Shown in pieces: positions 49,707-59,165 of a stretch of 64,000 nt of DNA. The translations under genes and the position numbers were made by a program. The DNA comes from Oscillibacter valericigenes. Lineage in GTDB: Bacteria > Bacillota > Clostridia > Oscillospirales > Oscillospiraceae. The notes beneath the pieces are model-generated. The model worked only from the letters and a program-made list of their open reading frames with translations, was not told the DNA's origin and did no database searches. Location of the stretch: assembly GCF_021531915.1 (NCBI RefSeq), contig NZ_JAFBIV010000003.1, positions 1-64,000 of the forward strand, written 5' to 3'. Numbering within the stretch: position 1 is the stretch's first letter; each line of letters begins with the position of its first letter.

Positions 49707-49829
49707 AGCAAGCGGCCCCGGGCCGCTCACGAACGATCTGATCTGCCATTTTCTTCTTCGGCAAATATACCCGGTTGACAAAAGGGGTTGGCAGCAAGAC
49801 CTCTCCGGCGTATACTTGCCTCAATTGAA

Positions 49830-49945
49830 TCAGGATCTTCAGGGCGGGGTGCAATTCCCCACCGGTGGTAAAGCCCACGAGCCGCAAGGCATGATTCGGT
49901 GAAATTCCGAGGCCGACAGTACAGTCTGGATGAAAGAAGATCGTG
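49830..49945 (+). ncRNA. FMN riboswitch (RFN element)
   Basis: The P1 helix is GATCTTC (49834-49840) with GAAGATC (49936-49942). Between them are the conserved blocks AGGGCGGGGTGCAATTCCCC, ACCGGTGGT, AGCCCACGAGCC, GGTGAAATTCCGAGGCCGAC and ACAGTCTGGATGAAAG, in the family order. FMN binding would favour the terminator at 50051 and shut off the rib operon. Confidence 0.97.
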
Positions 49946-50050
49946 TGAACGCAGGGGTCATTATACCTGCGCCCATGGTTTTGCTCTGGAATGTGTTTCA
50001 TTCCGGGGCTTTTATTTTTCCATGGGCGTGGGCCTTTTTGCCGTATCGCG

Positions 50051-50087
50051 GTGCCTTGAACGGTCTGTTCAAGGCACTTTTTTCTTT
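50051..50087 (+). terminator. Riboswitch-controlled terminator before ribD
   Basis: GTGCCTTGAAC - GGTCT - GTTCAAGGCAC followed by TTTTTTCTTT; the ribD ribosome site (GGAGG) begins one base after. Upstream, GCCCATGG (about 49970) and CCATGGGC (about 50028) and GGAATG/CATTCC stems probably form the competing folds. Confidence 0.88.
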
Positions 50088-50098
50088 GGAGGTGCACC

Positions 50099-51199
50099 AT
50101 GAACGATCTGGACTATATGCGTCTGGCCCTGGAACTGGCGGAACGGGGCCGGGGCTGGACAAATCCCAATCCCATGGTAGGCGCCGTCATTGTCAAGGAC
50201 GGGCGCGTCATCGGAGAGGGCTACCACCACCGCTGCGGCGGCCTCCACGCCGAGCGGGAGGCCTTCGCCGCCTGCACGGAATCCCCGGCAGGGGCCACTC
50301 TGTACGTAACATTGGAGCCTTGCTGCCACCACGGCAGGCAGCCGCCCTGCACGGAGGCCATTCTGGAGGCCGGCATTTCCCGTGTGGTGGTGGGCTCCTG
50401 GGACCCCAACCCCCTGGTGGCAGGCAAGGGGCTGTCATTTCTCCGCGCCCACGGCGTGGAGGTGGAAACCGGGGTCCTACAGGAAGCATGTGACGCCCTG
50501 AACGATGTCTTTTTCCACTATATCCGCACCAAGCGGCCCTATGTGGTGATGAAATACGCCATGACCCTGGACGGCAAGATCGCCACCCGCACCGGAGCCT
50601 CCCAGTGGATCACCGGGGAATCCGCCCGGGAAAGAGTCCATCAGGACCGCCACCGCTATGCGGCCGTTATGGCGGGTGTGGGGACCGTTCTGGCGGACGA
50701 TCCCCTGCTGACCTGCCGGATGGAGGGCGGCAGAAACCCCGTCCGGGTCATTTGCGACACCCACCTGCGGACACCGCTGGACAGCCAGATCGTCCGCACC
50801 GCCCGGGAGGTCCCCACCATCCTGGCCTGCACCGACGGAGCCCGAAGGGCGCCCTATGAGGCTGCGGGCTGCCGGGTGTTCGTCCTGCCGGAGCGGGACG
50901 GCCATGTGGACCTCTCCGTGCTGATGGAACGGCTGGGCGCCGCGGAAATTGACAGTGTGCTGCTGGAGGGCGGCGGCACGTTGAACTGGGCGGCGCTGGA
51001 GAGCGGCATCGTCCAACGGGTCCAGGCCTATATTGCCCCCAAGCTGTTCGGCGGCAAGGACGCCAAATCCCCGGTGGCGGGCCTGGGCGTGGAGCTTCCT
51101 GCTCAGGCGGTGAAGCTGAAAAACACCACTGTCACCCAAATCGGAGAGGACTTTTTACTGGAAGGCGAGGTGGATACGGATGTTCACGGGAATCGTTGA
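50099..51199 (+). CDS. ribD: Bifunctional riboflavin biosynthesis deaminase/reductase RibD
   Basis: 366 residues. The N-terminal deaminase has the zinc motif HAEREAF and PCCHHGRQPPC; the C-terminal reductase begins near residue 145 with RPYVVMKYAMTLDGKIATRTG and has LLEGGGTLNWAAL. It converts the GTP cyclohydrolase II product to 5-amino-6-ribitylamino-uracil phosphate. First gene of the riboswitch-controlled operon. Confidence 0.97.
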   Translation: MNDLDYMRLALELAERGRGWTNPNPMVGAVIVKDGRVIGEGYHHRCGGLHAEREAFAACTESPAGATLYVTLEPCCHHGRQPPCTEAILEAGISRVVVGSWDPNPLVAGKGLSFLRAHGVEVETGVLQEACDALNDVFFHYIRTKRPYVVMKYAMTLDGKIATRTGASQWITGESARERVHQDRHRYAAVMAGVGTVLADDPLLTCRMEGGRNPVRVICDTHLRTPLDSQIVRTAREVPTILACTDGARRAPYEAAGCRVFVLPERDGHVDLSVLMERLGAAEIDSVLLEGGGTLNWAALESGIVQRVQAYIAPKLFGGKDAKSPVAGLGVELPAQAVKLKNTTVTQIGEDFLLEGEVDTDVHGNR

Positions 51200-51827
51200 G
51201 GAGATGGGCACCATCCGCTCCATCCGGCGGGGCGCCCACTCGGCGGTGCTGTCCATCGGTGCGGCATTGGTTTTGTCTGATTTGAAAATCGGCGACAGCG
51301 TGGCGGTGAACGGCGTTTGCCTGACCGCCACCGGCAAGGACAGCGGCGGCTTCACCGCCGACGTGATGCACGAGACGTTGAACCGCTCCTCCCTGGGCGC
51401 ATTGGTGCCGGGGAGCCGGGTAAATCTGGAGCGGGCCATGGCGGCGGACGGCCGGTTCGGCGGCCACATCGTCTCCGGCCACATCGACGGCACCGGCACC
51501 ATTACCGCCCTGCGGAAGGACGACAACGCCGTCTGGTACACCGTGCAGGCGACTCCTTCCCTGCTGCGGTACGTCGTGGAGAAGGGCTCCATCACCATCG
51601 ATGGTATTAGCCTGACGGTGGCGTCTGTGGAGCCGGACCGCTTTTCCGTTTCTATCATCCCCCATACCGCTGCGGTCACCATCCTGGGCCAAAAACGGCC
51701 GGGAGATATGGTGAACCTGGAGCCGGACATCATCGGCAAATATGTGGAGAAGCTGCTGCAGCCCCGGACGGAACAGACCAGGTCCGGCGGCATCTCCCTG
51801 GAATTTCTGGCAAGCAACGGATTTTAA
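51180..51827 (+). CDS. ribE: Riboflavin synthase alpha chain RibE
   Basis: 215 residues, two lumazine-binding repeats. Begins MFTGIVEEMGTIRSI; repeats carry VNGVCLTA with the internal FTADVMHETLNRS, and IDGISLTVASVE with FSVSIIPHTA. It forms riboflavin from two 6,7-dimethyl-8-ribityllumazine. It overlaps the end of ribD by 20 bases. Confidence 0.97.
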   Translation: MFTGIVEEMGTIRSIRRGAHSAVLSIGAALVLSDLKIGDSVAVNGVCLTATGKDSGGFTADVMHETLNRSSLGALVPGSRVNLERAMAADGRFGGHIVSGHIDGTGTITALRKDDNAVWYTVQATPSLLRYVVEKGSITIDGISLTVASVEPDRFSVSIIPHTAAVTILGQKRPGDMVNLEPDIIGKYVEKLLQPRTEQTRSGGISLEFLASNGF

Positions 51828-51839
51828 GGAGGAAGCAAT

Positions 51840-53042
51840 ATGGAACAGACTTACTGCACCGTGGAGGAAGCGCTGGAGGAGCTGCGGGCAGGCCGCATCA
51901 TCGTCACCATCGACGACCCGGACCGGGAAAACGAGGGGGATCTGATCTGCGCCGCCCAGTTCGCCACCACGGAAAACGTGAACTTCATGGCCACCCACGC
52001 CAAGGGTCTCATCTGCACGCCTATGAGTGAGGAAGTGGCCGCCCGCCTGGGGCTGGAGCAGATGGTGAAGGTCAACACCGACAACCACTGCACCGCCTTT
52101 ACCGTATCCATCGACCATGCGGACACCACCACCGGCATCTCCGCCGCGGAGCGGGGCTACACCTGCCGCAAGTGCGTGGACCCCGCCACCCGTCCCGAGG
52201 ATCTGCGGCGGCCCGGCCATGTGTTCCCACTGATTGCACGGCGGGGCGGCGTGCTGGCCCGGAACGGACACACCGAGGCCACGGTGGACCTGTGCCGTCT
52301 GGCGGGCCTTCATCAGTGCGGTCTCTGCTGCGAGATCATGCGGGATGACGGCACCATGATGCGGACCACCGAGCTGCTGGAAAAGGCGCGGGAGTGGGGC
52401 CTGAAGGTCATCACCATCAAGGCGCTGCAGGACTACTGCCGCCGCCACGACAAGCATGTAGTGCGGGAGGCTTCCGCCAAAATGCCCATCCGCTTCGGGG
52501 ATTTCCAGATTTACGGCTACGTCAACGACCTGACCGGCGAGCACCATGTGGCCCTGGTGAAGGGTGATATCGGCGACGGCAGGGAGGTCCTCTGCCGGGT
52601 CCACTCCGAGTGCCTGACCGGCGATGTGTTCGGCTCCCGCCGCTGCGACTGCGGCGACCAGCTGGCCGCCGCCATGCGGCAGATCGAGCGGGAGGGCCGG
52701 GGCATCCTGCTCTATATGCGGCAGGAGGGCCGTGGCATCGGCCTCATCAACAAGCTGAAGGCCTACGCCCTGCAGGAGCAGGGGCTGGACACCGTGGACG
52801 CCAATGTGCAGCTGGGCTTTGCCCCGGACCTGCGGGAGTACTGGACCGGCGCCCAGATCCTCCGGGACCTGGGGGTACGGACCATGCGGTTGCTGACCAA
52901 TAACCCGGACAAGGTCTACCAGCTCTCCGACTTCGGCCTGGAGATCGTGGAGCGGGTGCCCATTCAGATGGCTGCCACGGCGGAGGACCTGTTCTATCTG
53001 CGGACCAAGCAGCAGCGGATGGGTCATCTGCTGGACTACTGA
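51840..53042 (+). CDS. ribBA: Bifunctional DHBP synthase / GTP cyclohydrolase II RibBA
   Basis: 400 residues. The N-terminal DHBP synthase (1-200) has [15 protein letters not shown] and GHTEATVDL; the C-terminal GTP cyclohydrolase II has the zinc site [15 protein letters not shown] and QEGRGIGL. It supplies both precursors, from ribulose 5-phosphate and GTP. GGAGGAAG precedes the start, 13 bases after ribE. Confidence 0.97.
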   Translation: MEQTYCTVEEALEELRAGRIIVTIDDPDRENEGDLICAAQFATTENVNFMATHAKGLICTPMSEEVAARLGLEQMVKVNTDNHCTAFTVSIDHADTTTGISAAERGYTCRKCVDPATRPEDLRRPGHVFPLIARRGGVLARNGHTEATVDLCRLAGLHQCGLCCEIMRDDGTMMRTTELLEKAREWGLKVITIKALQDYCRRHDKHVVREASAKMPIRFGDFQIYGYVNDLTGEHHVALVKGDIGDGREVLCRVHSECLTGDVFGSRRCDCGDQLAAAMRQIEREGRGILLYMRQEGRGIGLINKLKAYALQEQGLDTVDANVQLGFAPDLREYWTGAQILRDLGVRTMRLLTNNPDKVYQLSDFGLEIVERVPIQMAATAEDLFYLRTKQQRMGHLLDY

Positions 53043-53079
53043 TTTGAATCTACAATTAAATTTACAGGAGGAAATTACT

Positions 53080-53547
<468 letters not shown>

Positions 53548-53675
53548 AACAGGCTGTCATGCCAAAGTCTCTGCCGGTCCCACTCACTGTCTTCCGCGGA
53601 TGAAATGTTCTTCATTCCAGGCAGCGCCGGAACGTGCAGAAGTGTTTTTGCCTGTAAATCCGCCTGCAGGCGGCA

Positions 53676-53709
53676 AAAAGGAGGGACTGCGAAAGCAGTC
53701 CCTCCTTTT
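53676..53709. terminator. Terminator between the rib and Phn-type operons
   Basis: A 15-bp perfect stem (53676-53690 with 53695-53709), GAAA loop, A-rich left and T-rich right side; serves both converging operons. Confidence 0.9.
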
Positions 53710-53722
53710 CATTATGACACGT

Positions 53723-55249
53723 TTACACTTTTCTTCTCCGGCTGCGGTCCGCAATGGTGCCGGAAATCAGCACCAGCACCAGCATACCCAGCAGGTAGGC
53801 CGCCGCCTGAGGCCACAGGTAGCCGTTCATGGCAAACAGCAGCGGCGTGCCCAGGCCGCCGGCGCCCACCAGTCCCAGCACCGCCGCCTCCCGTAGGTTC
53901 ACGTCAAAGCGGTACAAAGCAGCGGACAGCATGGGGCCTTTTGCCTGGGGCCAGACGCCGTGGCGCAGCACCGCCAGACGGCCGCAGCCCATGGTCTCCA
54001 TGGCCCGGACAGCCCCCAGGTCCATAGCATCCAGAGCGCCGATGTACAGCTTGCAGCACATGGAGACCGACAGGACTGCCAGGGTCAGCAGTCCCGCAAA
54101 GGAGCCGGGTCCCGTGACCCGGATGAACAGCAGGCCCGTGACGATAGCGGGCAGGGTCCGCAGGGCCAGGAGAAGCAGCTTCCATACCCCCGCCCGCCAG
54201 GGACCGGAAATGTTCCGACTGCCCGACAGAGCAATCGGCACGGACACCACGGCGCCCATGGCCGTTCCGGCCACGGTCATGGCCAGGGTCTCCAGGCACA
54301 GGTAGGGCACGCCTTTCTTCGTAAAATTCCACAGCAGGGACCAGTCCGGGTGCAGCAGGCCGGTGAGAATGCCACTGAACACCGTCAGGCCTCCCGCCGT
54401 CACCGTGGGAGGCGAGATGGTCACGGCGCTCCAGAGCACCACCGCCGCCCCCAGGCACCACAGACCCCGGCGGGCGGTGCCGGAGATGTGGGTCTTTCCC
54501 GCCAGCAGACGCCGCAGCCAGCTGCTGAAGGTCTCCACCGCAAAGACCACACCGTACAGCAGCAGAAGAATGGTGCCCACCCGGCTCCACTCCCGCCAGG
54601 CGATCTTCTCATTTAATAAAATGCCCAGACCCCCGGCGCCCACATAGCCCAGAATGGCGGCGTGGCGCACGTTGGCCTCCAATACATACAGCACGTCCGA
54701 GAGATATCCCGGCAGCACCTGGGGCAGGCAGGCCCGCCAGAAGGCCCGCCCGCGACCGCAGCCCGCGGCGCACAGGGCCTCCATGGCCCCCAGGTCCTGG
54801 TGCTCCACCGTCTCCCAGCCCATGCGGGCCAACAGGCCCAGGGCGTACAGGGCGATGGCGAAGGCCCCGGCGAAAGAGCCGGTTCCCCACACGAAGGAGC
54901 ACAGCAGTGCCAGCACCAGCACCGGAATGGCCCGCAGCAGGTGGATGAGCCCCCGAAGCGCTGCCGCCGCCCGGGGATGGCCGGAGGCCCGTCCGGAGCA
55001 CAGCCCCGCCAGAGGCAGGGCCATCAGGGCTCCGGCAAAGGTCCCCAGCAGGGACATCCGCAGGGTGTCCAGCAGGGGCGGCAGCACCTTGGTCAGATAC
55101 CCCAGGTCCGCCGGGAACAGCTGTCCCAGAATGCGGCCCATCTCCCCGCCCCGCTCCAGCAGGGTGGTCAGGGAAAAGCCGCAAAACCAGGCGCACAGCA
55201 CCGCGACAGCCGCCGGCAGCAGGGGCCGCAGCCGTTTACTCCGCTTCAT
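53723..55249 (-). CDS. PhnE-type ABC permease, two units fused
   Basis: 508 residues with two PhnE-like permease halves. Each has the coupling loop (ALCAAGCGRGRAFWRACLPQVLPGYL; AMETMGCGRLAVLRHGVWPQAKG region) and the ANVRHAAILGYVGAGGLGILL / VNLREAAVLGLVGAGGLGTPLL signature of phosphonate permeases. One chain makes the full pore. It overlaps the ATPase gene by 14 bases. No C-P lyase or phosphonatase gene is near, so the substrate may be a phosphonate, phosphite or another small oxyanion. Confidence 0.9.
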   Translation of the reverse strand: MKRSKRLRPLLPAAVAVLCAWFCGFSLTTLLERGGEMGRILGQLFPADLGYLTKVLPPLLDTLRMSLLGTFAGALMALPLAGLCSGRASGHPRAAAALRGLIHLLRAIPVLVLALLCSFVWGTGSFAGAFAIALYALGLLARMGWETVEHQDLGAMEALCAAGCGRGRAFWRACLPQVLPGYLSDVLYVLEANVRHAAILGYVGAGGLGILLNEKIAWREWSRVGTILLLLYGVVFAVETFSSWLRRLLAGKTHISGTARRGLWCLGAAVVLWSAVTISPPTVTAGGLTVFSGILTGLLHPDWSLLWNFTKKGVPYLCLETLAMTVAGTAMGAVVSVPIALSGSRNISGPWRAGVWKLLLLALRTLPAIVTGLLFIRVTGPGSFAGLLTLAVLSVSMCCKLYIGALDAMDLGAVRAMETMGCGRLAVLRHGVWPQAKGPMLSAALYRFDVNLREAAVLGLVGAGGLGTPLLFAMNGYLWPQAAAYLLGMLVLVLISGTIADRSRRRKV

Positions 55250-56009
55250 GGGCCGTTTCCCCTCCGTAAATGTCCCGCAGTACCGTCTCGGTCACGGCAT
55301 CGGGCGGGCCGTCGAAGACCACCCGGCCCTGCCGGAGGCCCAGGATGCGGTCCGAATACCGCAGGGCCTGGTCCACGTTGTGGCTGTTCATCAGCACGCT
55401 GAGCCCCTGGTCACGCTGCAGCTGCCGCAGCAGAGCCAGCACCTCCTCCGCCCGCACTGGGTCCAGGGAGGCCACCGGCTCGTCCGCCAGCAGCAGCGTA
55501 CCGCTCTGCATCAGGGCCCGGGCCACCGCCACCCGCTGGCGCTCTCCGCCGGAGAGACTGTCGGCCCGCTGCTGTTCTTTCCCTGCCAGGCCCACCGTGG
55601 CCAACAGCTCCCGGGCCCTCTTCCGCTTTTCCTTCGGGAAGTGCCCCAGCAGGACGGACAGCGGGTCCAGCTCCGGCAGGCAGGCGTTCAGCACGTTGGC
55701 CTCCGCCGTGGAGCAGCCCACCAGGCAGAAGTCCTGGTAGATCATGCCGATCTTCCGCTGCAGCCGCCGCTTTTTCCGGCCCCGCAGGGCCGCCATATCC
55801 GTCCCCTCCAGCAGGATCCTGCCGCTGTCGGCAGTCAGCTGGCCCGTGATGCACCGCAAAAGGGTGGATTTTCCCGCGCCGGAGGGGCCGATGACGGAGA
55901 CAAATTGCCCCGCCCCCACCGAAAAGCTGACGCCCTCCAGTGCGGCCTCAGAGCCGCCCTGACCAGGGTATGTTTTTCTCAGGTCCCGGATCTCCAGCAC
56001 GTCATTCAC
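55236..56009 (-). CDS. PhnC-type ABC ATP-binding protein
   Basis: 257 residues. Walker A GPSGAGKST, Q-loop MIYQDFCLVG, signature DSLSGGERQRVAVARAL, Walker B LLLADEPVASLD, H-loop NSHNVD. PhnC-like length. It lies between the SBP gene (17 bases upstream) and the permease gene. Confidence 0.92.
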   Translation of the reverse strand: MNDVLEIRDLRKTYPGQGGSEAALEGVSFSVGAGQFVSVIGPSGAGKSTLLRCITGQLTADSGRILLEGTDMAALRGRKKRRLQRKIGMIYQDFCLVGCSTAEANVLNACLPELDPLSVLLGHFPKEKRKRARELLATVGLAGKEQQRADSLSGGERQRVAVARALMQSGTLLLADEPVASLDPVRAEEVLALLRQLQRDQGLSVLMNSHNVDQALRYSDRILGLRQGRVVFDGPPDAVTETVLRDIYGGETAHEAE

Positions 56010-56026
56010 CTCTCAAAAAGTTATGT

Positions 56027-57088
56027 TCAGCTCAGGGACTTCAGCAGCTCCTGGGCGGCCCGCTCGCCGTCGTAGTCGCTGTCCTGAGCAAAGGCATAGC
56101 CGGTATGGGCAAAGGTCTGGATGATGGCCAGGCCCTCTTCCGTCTCGCCGATCTCGATCATGGCCTCGCCGAAGGCCTGCCGGAAGTCGTCGGTCATCAC
56201 CTTGGAGGCCTTGCTGACGCTGACTGTATCATTGTAAATGCCCTCGGTGACCCCCAGGACGTTGGTCTGCTCCCATACGGAGCCGGTGCCGCCGAATTCA
56301 CCGGTCCACTGGTCGGCGTACTTGTACTGCAGATGGCCGAAGCCCACGGCGATGTCCGCCTGTCCGGCAGCCAGCCGGGCCATGGAGGTGCTGTAGGAAT
56401 CAGACTGGATCACATTGGGCAGGTCGCTGATGGTCTTGCCGTAGTGCTCGTTGAGCCACAGGGCGGGATAGATGTAGCCGGAGGCAGAGGAGGCACTCAT
56501 GACGGTCCAGGTGGCGTCAGACAGCTCCTCCCAGGTCAGCTCCTCCCCGGCGTTGACCTTGGCGGCCAGGGCCCGGCCCTTCTCGCTGGGGCCGGCCAGG
56601 ATGATGGAACGGTAATAGGTGGCCTTGTCGCCGGTGTATGCGCCGGGGGTGCCGTCGTTCCAGTCGGCGGGATTCTCGGAATCCTTGCTGTATGCGGACC
56701 GCAGGGCGCTCAGCAGCACGTCGCAGTCGTCGCTGTACAGGGTGTAGGTGCCGCCGGAGATGAAGCCCACGTCGGCGCTGCCGGCGGAGAGGGCCTCGCC
56801 CACGGCCTCATAGGAGGCGCCCACGGAGAGTTCGATATCCTTCACATCATAGCCCTTTTCCAGCAGTTTCTCCTGCAGCATACCGCACAGGGGTTCGGTG
56901 GCGGCCATGATGACCTCAGAGGCATCATAGGGGGCAAAGGCGATGTTCAGCTTCTCCACCGCCACGGGTCCATCGGTCTCCGGAGCCGGGTCGGCGGCAG
57001 GCTCCTGCTTGGCACCGCAGGCGGACAGTACGCCCGCCAGCATGGTCAGTGCCAGCAGCAGGCTCAGTTTTTTGTACATTTTTTTCAT
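56027..57088 (-). CDS. PhnD-type substrate-binding lipoprotein
   Basis: 353 residues from the ATG at 57088 (GGAGGAACG upstream). Signal peptide with lipobox LSACGAK (lipid Cys at about 25). The mature domain has LNIAFAPYDASEVI, SVGASYEAVGEALSAGSADVGFISGGTYTLY, SIILAGPSEKGRALA and SASSASGYIYPALWL, all usual PhnD landmarks. The SASG region binds the anionic ligand in phosphonate proteins. First gene of the leftward operon, behind a structured leader. Confidence 0.9.
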   Translation of the reverse strand: MKKMYKKLSLLLALTMLAGVLSACGAKQEPAADPAPETDGPVAVEKLNIAFAPYDASEVIMAATEPLCGMLQEKLLEKGYDVKDIELSVGASYEAVGEALSAGSADVGFISGGTYTLYSDDCDVLLSALRSAYSKDSENPADWNDGTPGAYTGDKATYYRSIILAGPSEKGRALAAKVNAGEELTWEELSDATWTVMSASSASGYIYPALWLNEHYGKTISDLPNVIQSDSYSTSMARLAAGQADIAVGFGHLQYKYADQWTGEFGGTGSVWEQTNVLGVTEGIYNDTVSVSKASKVMTDDFRQAFGEAMIEIGETEEGLAIIQTFAHTGYAFAQDSDYDGERAAQELLKSLS

Positions 57089-57120
57089 GTCTCGTTCCTC
57101 CAGTTTCCTTTTGCACAGCA

Positions 57121-57227
57121 AAAAGGGCGCAGAAAGCAACACACCCGAGGTGGTGTGCCCCTTCCTGCGCCCTTGTTGGGTGCATTCTCAAAACAGTATT
57201 GGACTGGAACCGGGAATTCCCGATTCC
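57121..57227 (-). promoter_or_regulatory. Structured leader with terminator-like hairpin ahead of the Phn-type operon
   Basis: From the presumed start near 57228 the RNA would first form GGAAxCGGG-AATT-CCCGxTTCC (57206-57227). It then forms a large hairpin with arms 57123-57136 and 57161-57174 (14 bp, one mismatch or wobble) and inner CACACC/GGTGTG, followed by a short T run, 20 bases before the phnD-type ribosome site. This is the geometry of transcription attenuation. No known riboswitch class was matched. Confidence 0.55.
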
Positions 57228-57234
57228 GTTGGCT

Positions 57235-57263
57235 ATTATAGGGTACTTTTCCCGGTCTGTCAA
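57235..57263 (-). promoter_or_regulatory. Consensus sigma-A promoter of the Phn-type operon
   Basis: TTGACA (57263-57258) and TATAAT (57240-57235) with a 17-base spacer, both perfect matches. Confidence 0.9.
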
Positions 57264-57327
57264 CCGGTTTCTTCTCTTCCCCCACGCTTTTCCTTATTTT
57301 GGTTCTGCGAATTACAAATATTGTAAG

Positions 57328-57377
57328 CCCATGCAACGTTATCGAAACATTTATTGGTTTCAATAACGTTGCATGGG
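57328..57377. promoter_or_regulatory. 50-bp inverted repeat, candidate activator site for the sigma-54 promoter
   Basis: CCCATGCAACGTTAT-c-GAAAC (57328-57348), 8 bases, GTTTC-a-ATAACGTTGCATGGG (57357-57377): 20 of 21 positions pair. Its centre is about 210 bases upstream of the -12 box at 57568, a normal distance for enhancer-binding proteins. It lies 65 bases upstream of the divergent Phn-type promoter and could influence that too. Confidence 0.6.
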
Positions 57378-57554
57378 TCTTATTATGTTTCACTTTGTGT
57401 TTCATATCAGCAAAATTAACCATGTAACGAAAAAAGAAAACGTTTAAACCGTCAGTTTTCCTCTTGTTACTTTGCTTAATTTTTCACTATCTTTTAAGCA
57501 GAACTGACAAAAAGCAATTCCTTTCCCTGCTCTGCCCGCCTTATACTGTTGTTT

Positions 57555-57569
57555 TGGCACGATAATTGC
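57555..57569 (+). promoter_or_regulatory. Sigma-54 (-24/-12) promoter of the pdxA-tct operon
   Basis: TGGCACGATAATTGC matches TGGCAC-N5-TTGC exactly, with the GG and GC ten bases apart. It lies 76 bases before the pdxA-like start. A sigma-54 activator is encoded at the end of the same gene run. Confidence 0.9.
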
Positions 57570-57645
57570 TTGTATATTTAGGCAAATAAAATGCAGAAAA
57601 TGACTTCCGCAAAACACTGAAAATCAGATATGGAGGTATCTACTT

Positions 57646-58659
57646 ATGAGTGAGAAACCCATTCTCGGCGTTCTCCTGGGCAACTCCGCCGGCGTCGGTC
57701 CGGAGCTGGTGGCCATGCTGGCCGTCAAAGACTACTACGCTGACTACTGCCGTCCCGTTATCATCGGCGACCTGCGGATGTTCGAGCACGGCCTGAAGGT
57801 CGTGGGCGGCGACGTGCCCCACTATGTGATTGACGATCTGAGCCAGTGCGACTGGTCCAAGGGCTATCCCGTGCTGGACCTGAAGGACCAGGATCCCGCC
57901 CAGGTGGTCTATGGTGAGGCCAATCAGTACTGCGGCGCCGGTGACCTGCACCAGCTGGACACCGCTATCGACCTGTGCAAGGCCGGTAAGATCGAGGGTT
58001 TCGTCTTCGGCCCCTTCCACAAGGGCGCCATGAAGATGGCGGGTATGCATGACGAGAGCGAGCACACCTACCTGGCCAACGCTTTCCAGTTGACCACGCC
58101 TTTCTGCGAGGTCAATATGATGGATGATCTGATGACCGTCCGCACCACCAGCCATGTGCCCATCAGCGAAGTCAGCAGCATCATCAATGAGACCACCCTG
58201 CGGGAGGCCATCGAGCTGGGCGAGATCACCGGCGAGAGCCTGGGCCACAAGCCCCGCATCGCCGTGGCTGCCCTGAACCCCCACTGCGGCGAGTTCGGCC
58301 TGTGCGGCCGCGAGGAAGTGGACATCATCCAGCCCACTATTGAAAAGGTGGTCAAGGAGACCGGTTGGAACGTCACCGGCCCCTACTCTGCCGACACTCT
58401 GTTCATCAGCGCTCTGAAGGGCGACTTCGACGTGGTGGTCACCATGTATCACGACCAGGGCCAGATTGCCCTGAAGCTGGTGGGCTTCCAGCGCTGCATC
58501 ACCGTGGCCGGCGGCCAGCCCTATCCCATCGCCACCTGCGCCCACGGCACCGCCTTTGACAAGGTGGGCAAGGCCAGCGTGACCACCGATTCCTTTGAAC
58601 GCGCCGTGCGGACCACCGCCAAGATGGCGATGGCTAAGCGTGAAAAAGCCAATGGCTGA
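57646..58659 (+). CDS. PdxA-family dehydrogenase (probably PdxA2 type)
   Basis: 337 residues. PdxA features: GNSAGVGPELVAM at the start, FGPFHKGAMKMAG, AALNPHCGEFGLCGREE, PYSADTLF, the metal/substrate motif VVTMYHDQGQIALK, and HGTAFD. PdxA oxidises 4-phospho-hydroxythreonine for vitamin B6. The paralogue PdxA2 oxidises 4-phospho-threonate or erythronate and is found next to kinases and TTT/TRAP transporters. Here the gene leads a sigma-54 operon with TctBAC, with no B6 genes near, so the PdxA2 role is favoured. The expected DUF1537 kinase is not in the window. Confidence 0.88.
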   Translation: MSEKPILGVLLGNSAGVGPELVAMLAVKDYYADYCRPVIIGDLRMFEHGLKVVGGDVPHYVIDDLSQCDWSKGYPVLDLKDQDPAQVVYGEANQYCGAGDLHQLDTAIDLCKAGKIEGFVFGPFHKGAMKMAGMHDESEHTYLANAFQLTTPFCEVNMMDDLMTVRTTSHVPISEVSSIINETTLREAIELGEITGESLGHKPRIAVAALNPHCGEFGLCGREEVDIIQPTIEKVVKETGWNVTGPYSADTLFISALKGDFDVVVTMYHDQGQIALKLVGFQRCITVAGGQPYPIATCAHGTAFDKVGKASVTTDSFERAVRTTAKMAMAKREKANG

Positions 58660-58688
58660 TATATTTTAACAAGAGAGAGGGAAAAACT

Positions 58689-59153
58689 TTGGAGAACAAG
58701 AAGAAAGGCTTCAACCTGCGGACGGTCATCCCCCTGGCCACGATCATCGTGTCCCTGGTGTTCATCGTCGTGGGTCTGAAGAACTACGGGTTCTGGAACG
58801 CCCAGCCCACCCCCGGCTTCTTCCCCATCATCATCGCCGTGGTGCTGCTGGCCTCCAGCATCGCCTGCTTCGTCCAGATCGCCCGTGACAAGAACAGCGA
58901 CGAGGTCAAGTACAACCGCAACGAGCTGATGGTGATGCTGGGCGCCGCCGGCATCATCCTGTGCACCTTCCTCATCGGCCTGGTGCCCAGCTGCCTCATT
59001 TACATCTTCCTCTGGCTCAAGTTCGTGGAGCACGCCCCCTGGAAGGTCATCATCGTCATTGAGATCATCATGGCCGCCATCATCTTGGGTGTGTTCACCG
59101 CCTGGCTGCAGATCCGCTTCCCCATGGGTCTGCTGGGCGATCTGATTTTCTAA
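58689..59153 (+). CDS. Tripartite tricarboxylate transporter small subunit TctB
   Basis: 154 residues starting at a TTG (58689) after GAGAGAGGG. Four membrane helices in the TctB pattern: VIPLATIIVSLVFIVVGLKNYG, GFFPIIIAVVLLASSIACF, MLGAAGIILCTFLIGLVPS and IIVIEIIMAAIILGVFTAWL, ending RFPMGLLGDL. It is the small membrane subunit that assists TctA, encoded 12 bases downstream. Confidence 0.87.
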   Translation: MENKKKGFNLRTVIPLATIIVSLVFIVVGLKNYGFWNAQPTPGFFPIIIAVVLLASSIACFVQIARDKNSDEVKYNRNELMVMLGAAGIILCTFLIGLVPSCLIYIFLWLKFVEHAPWKVIIVIEIIMAAIILGVFTAWLQIRFPMGLLGDLIF

Positions 59154-59165
59154 GGAGGGTCTGAC

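Noticed and set aside
57121-57227. T-box or preQ1/guanidine riboswitch
   Set aside because: No T-box sequence, no preQ1 A-rich tail and no paired ACGR loops; kept only as an unassigned leader.
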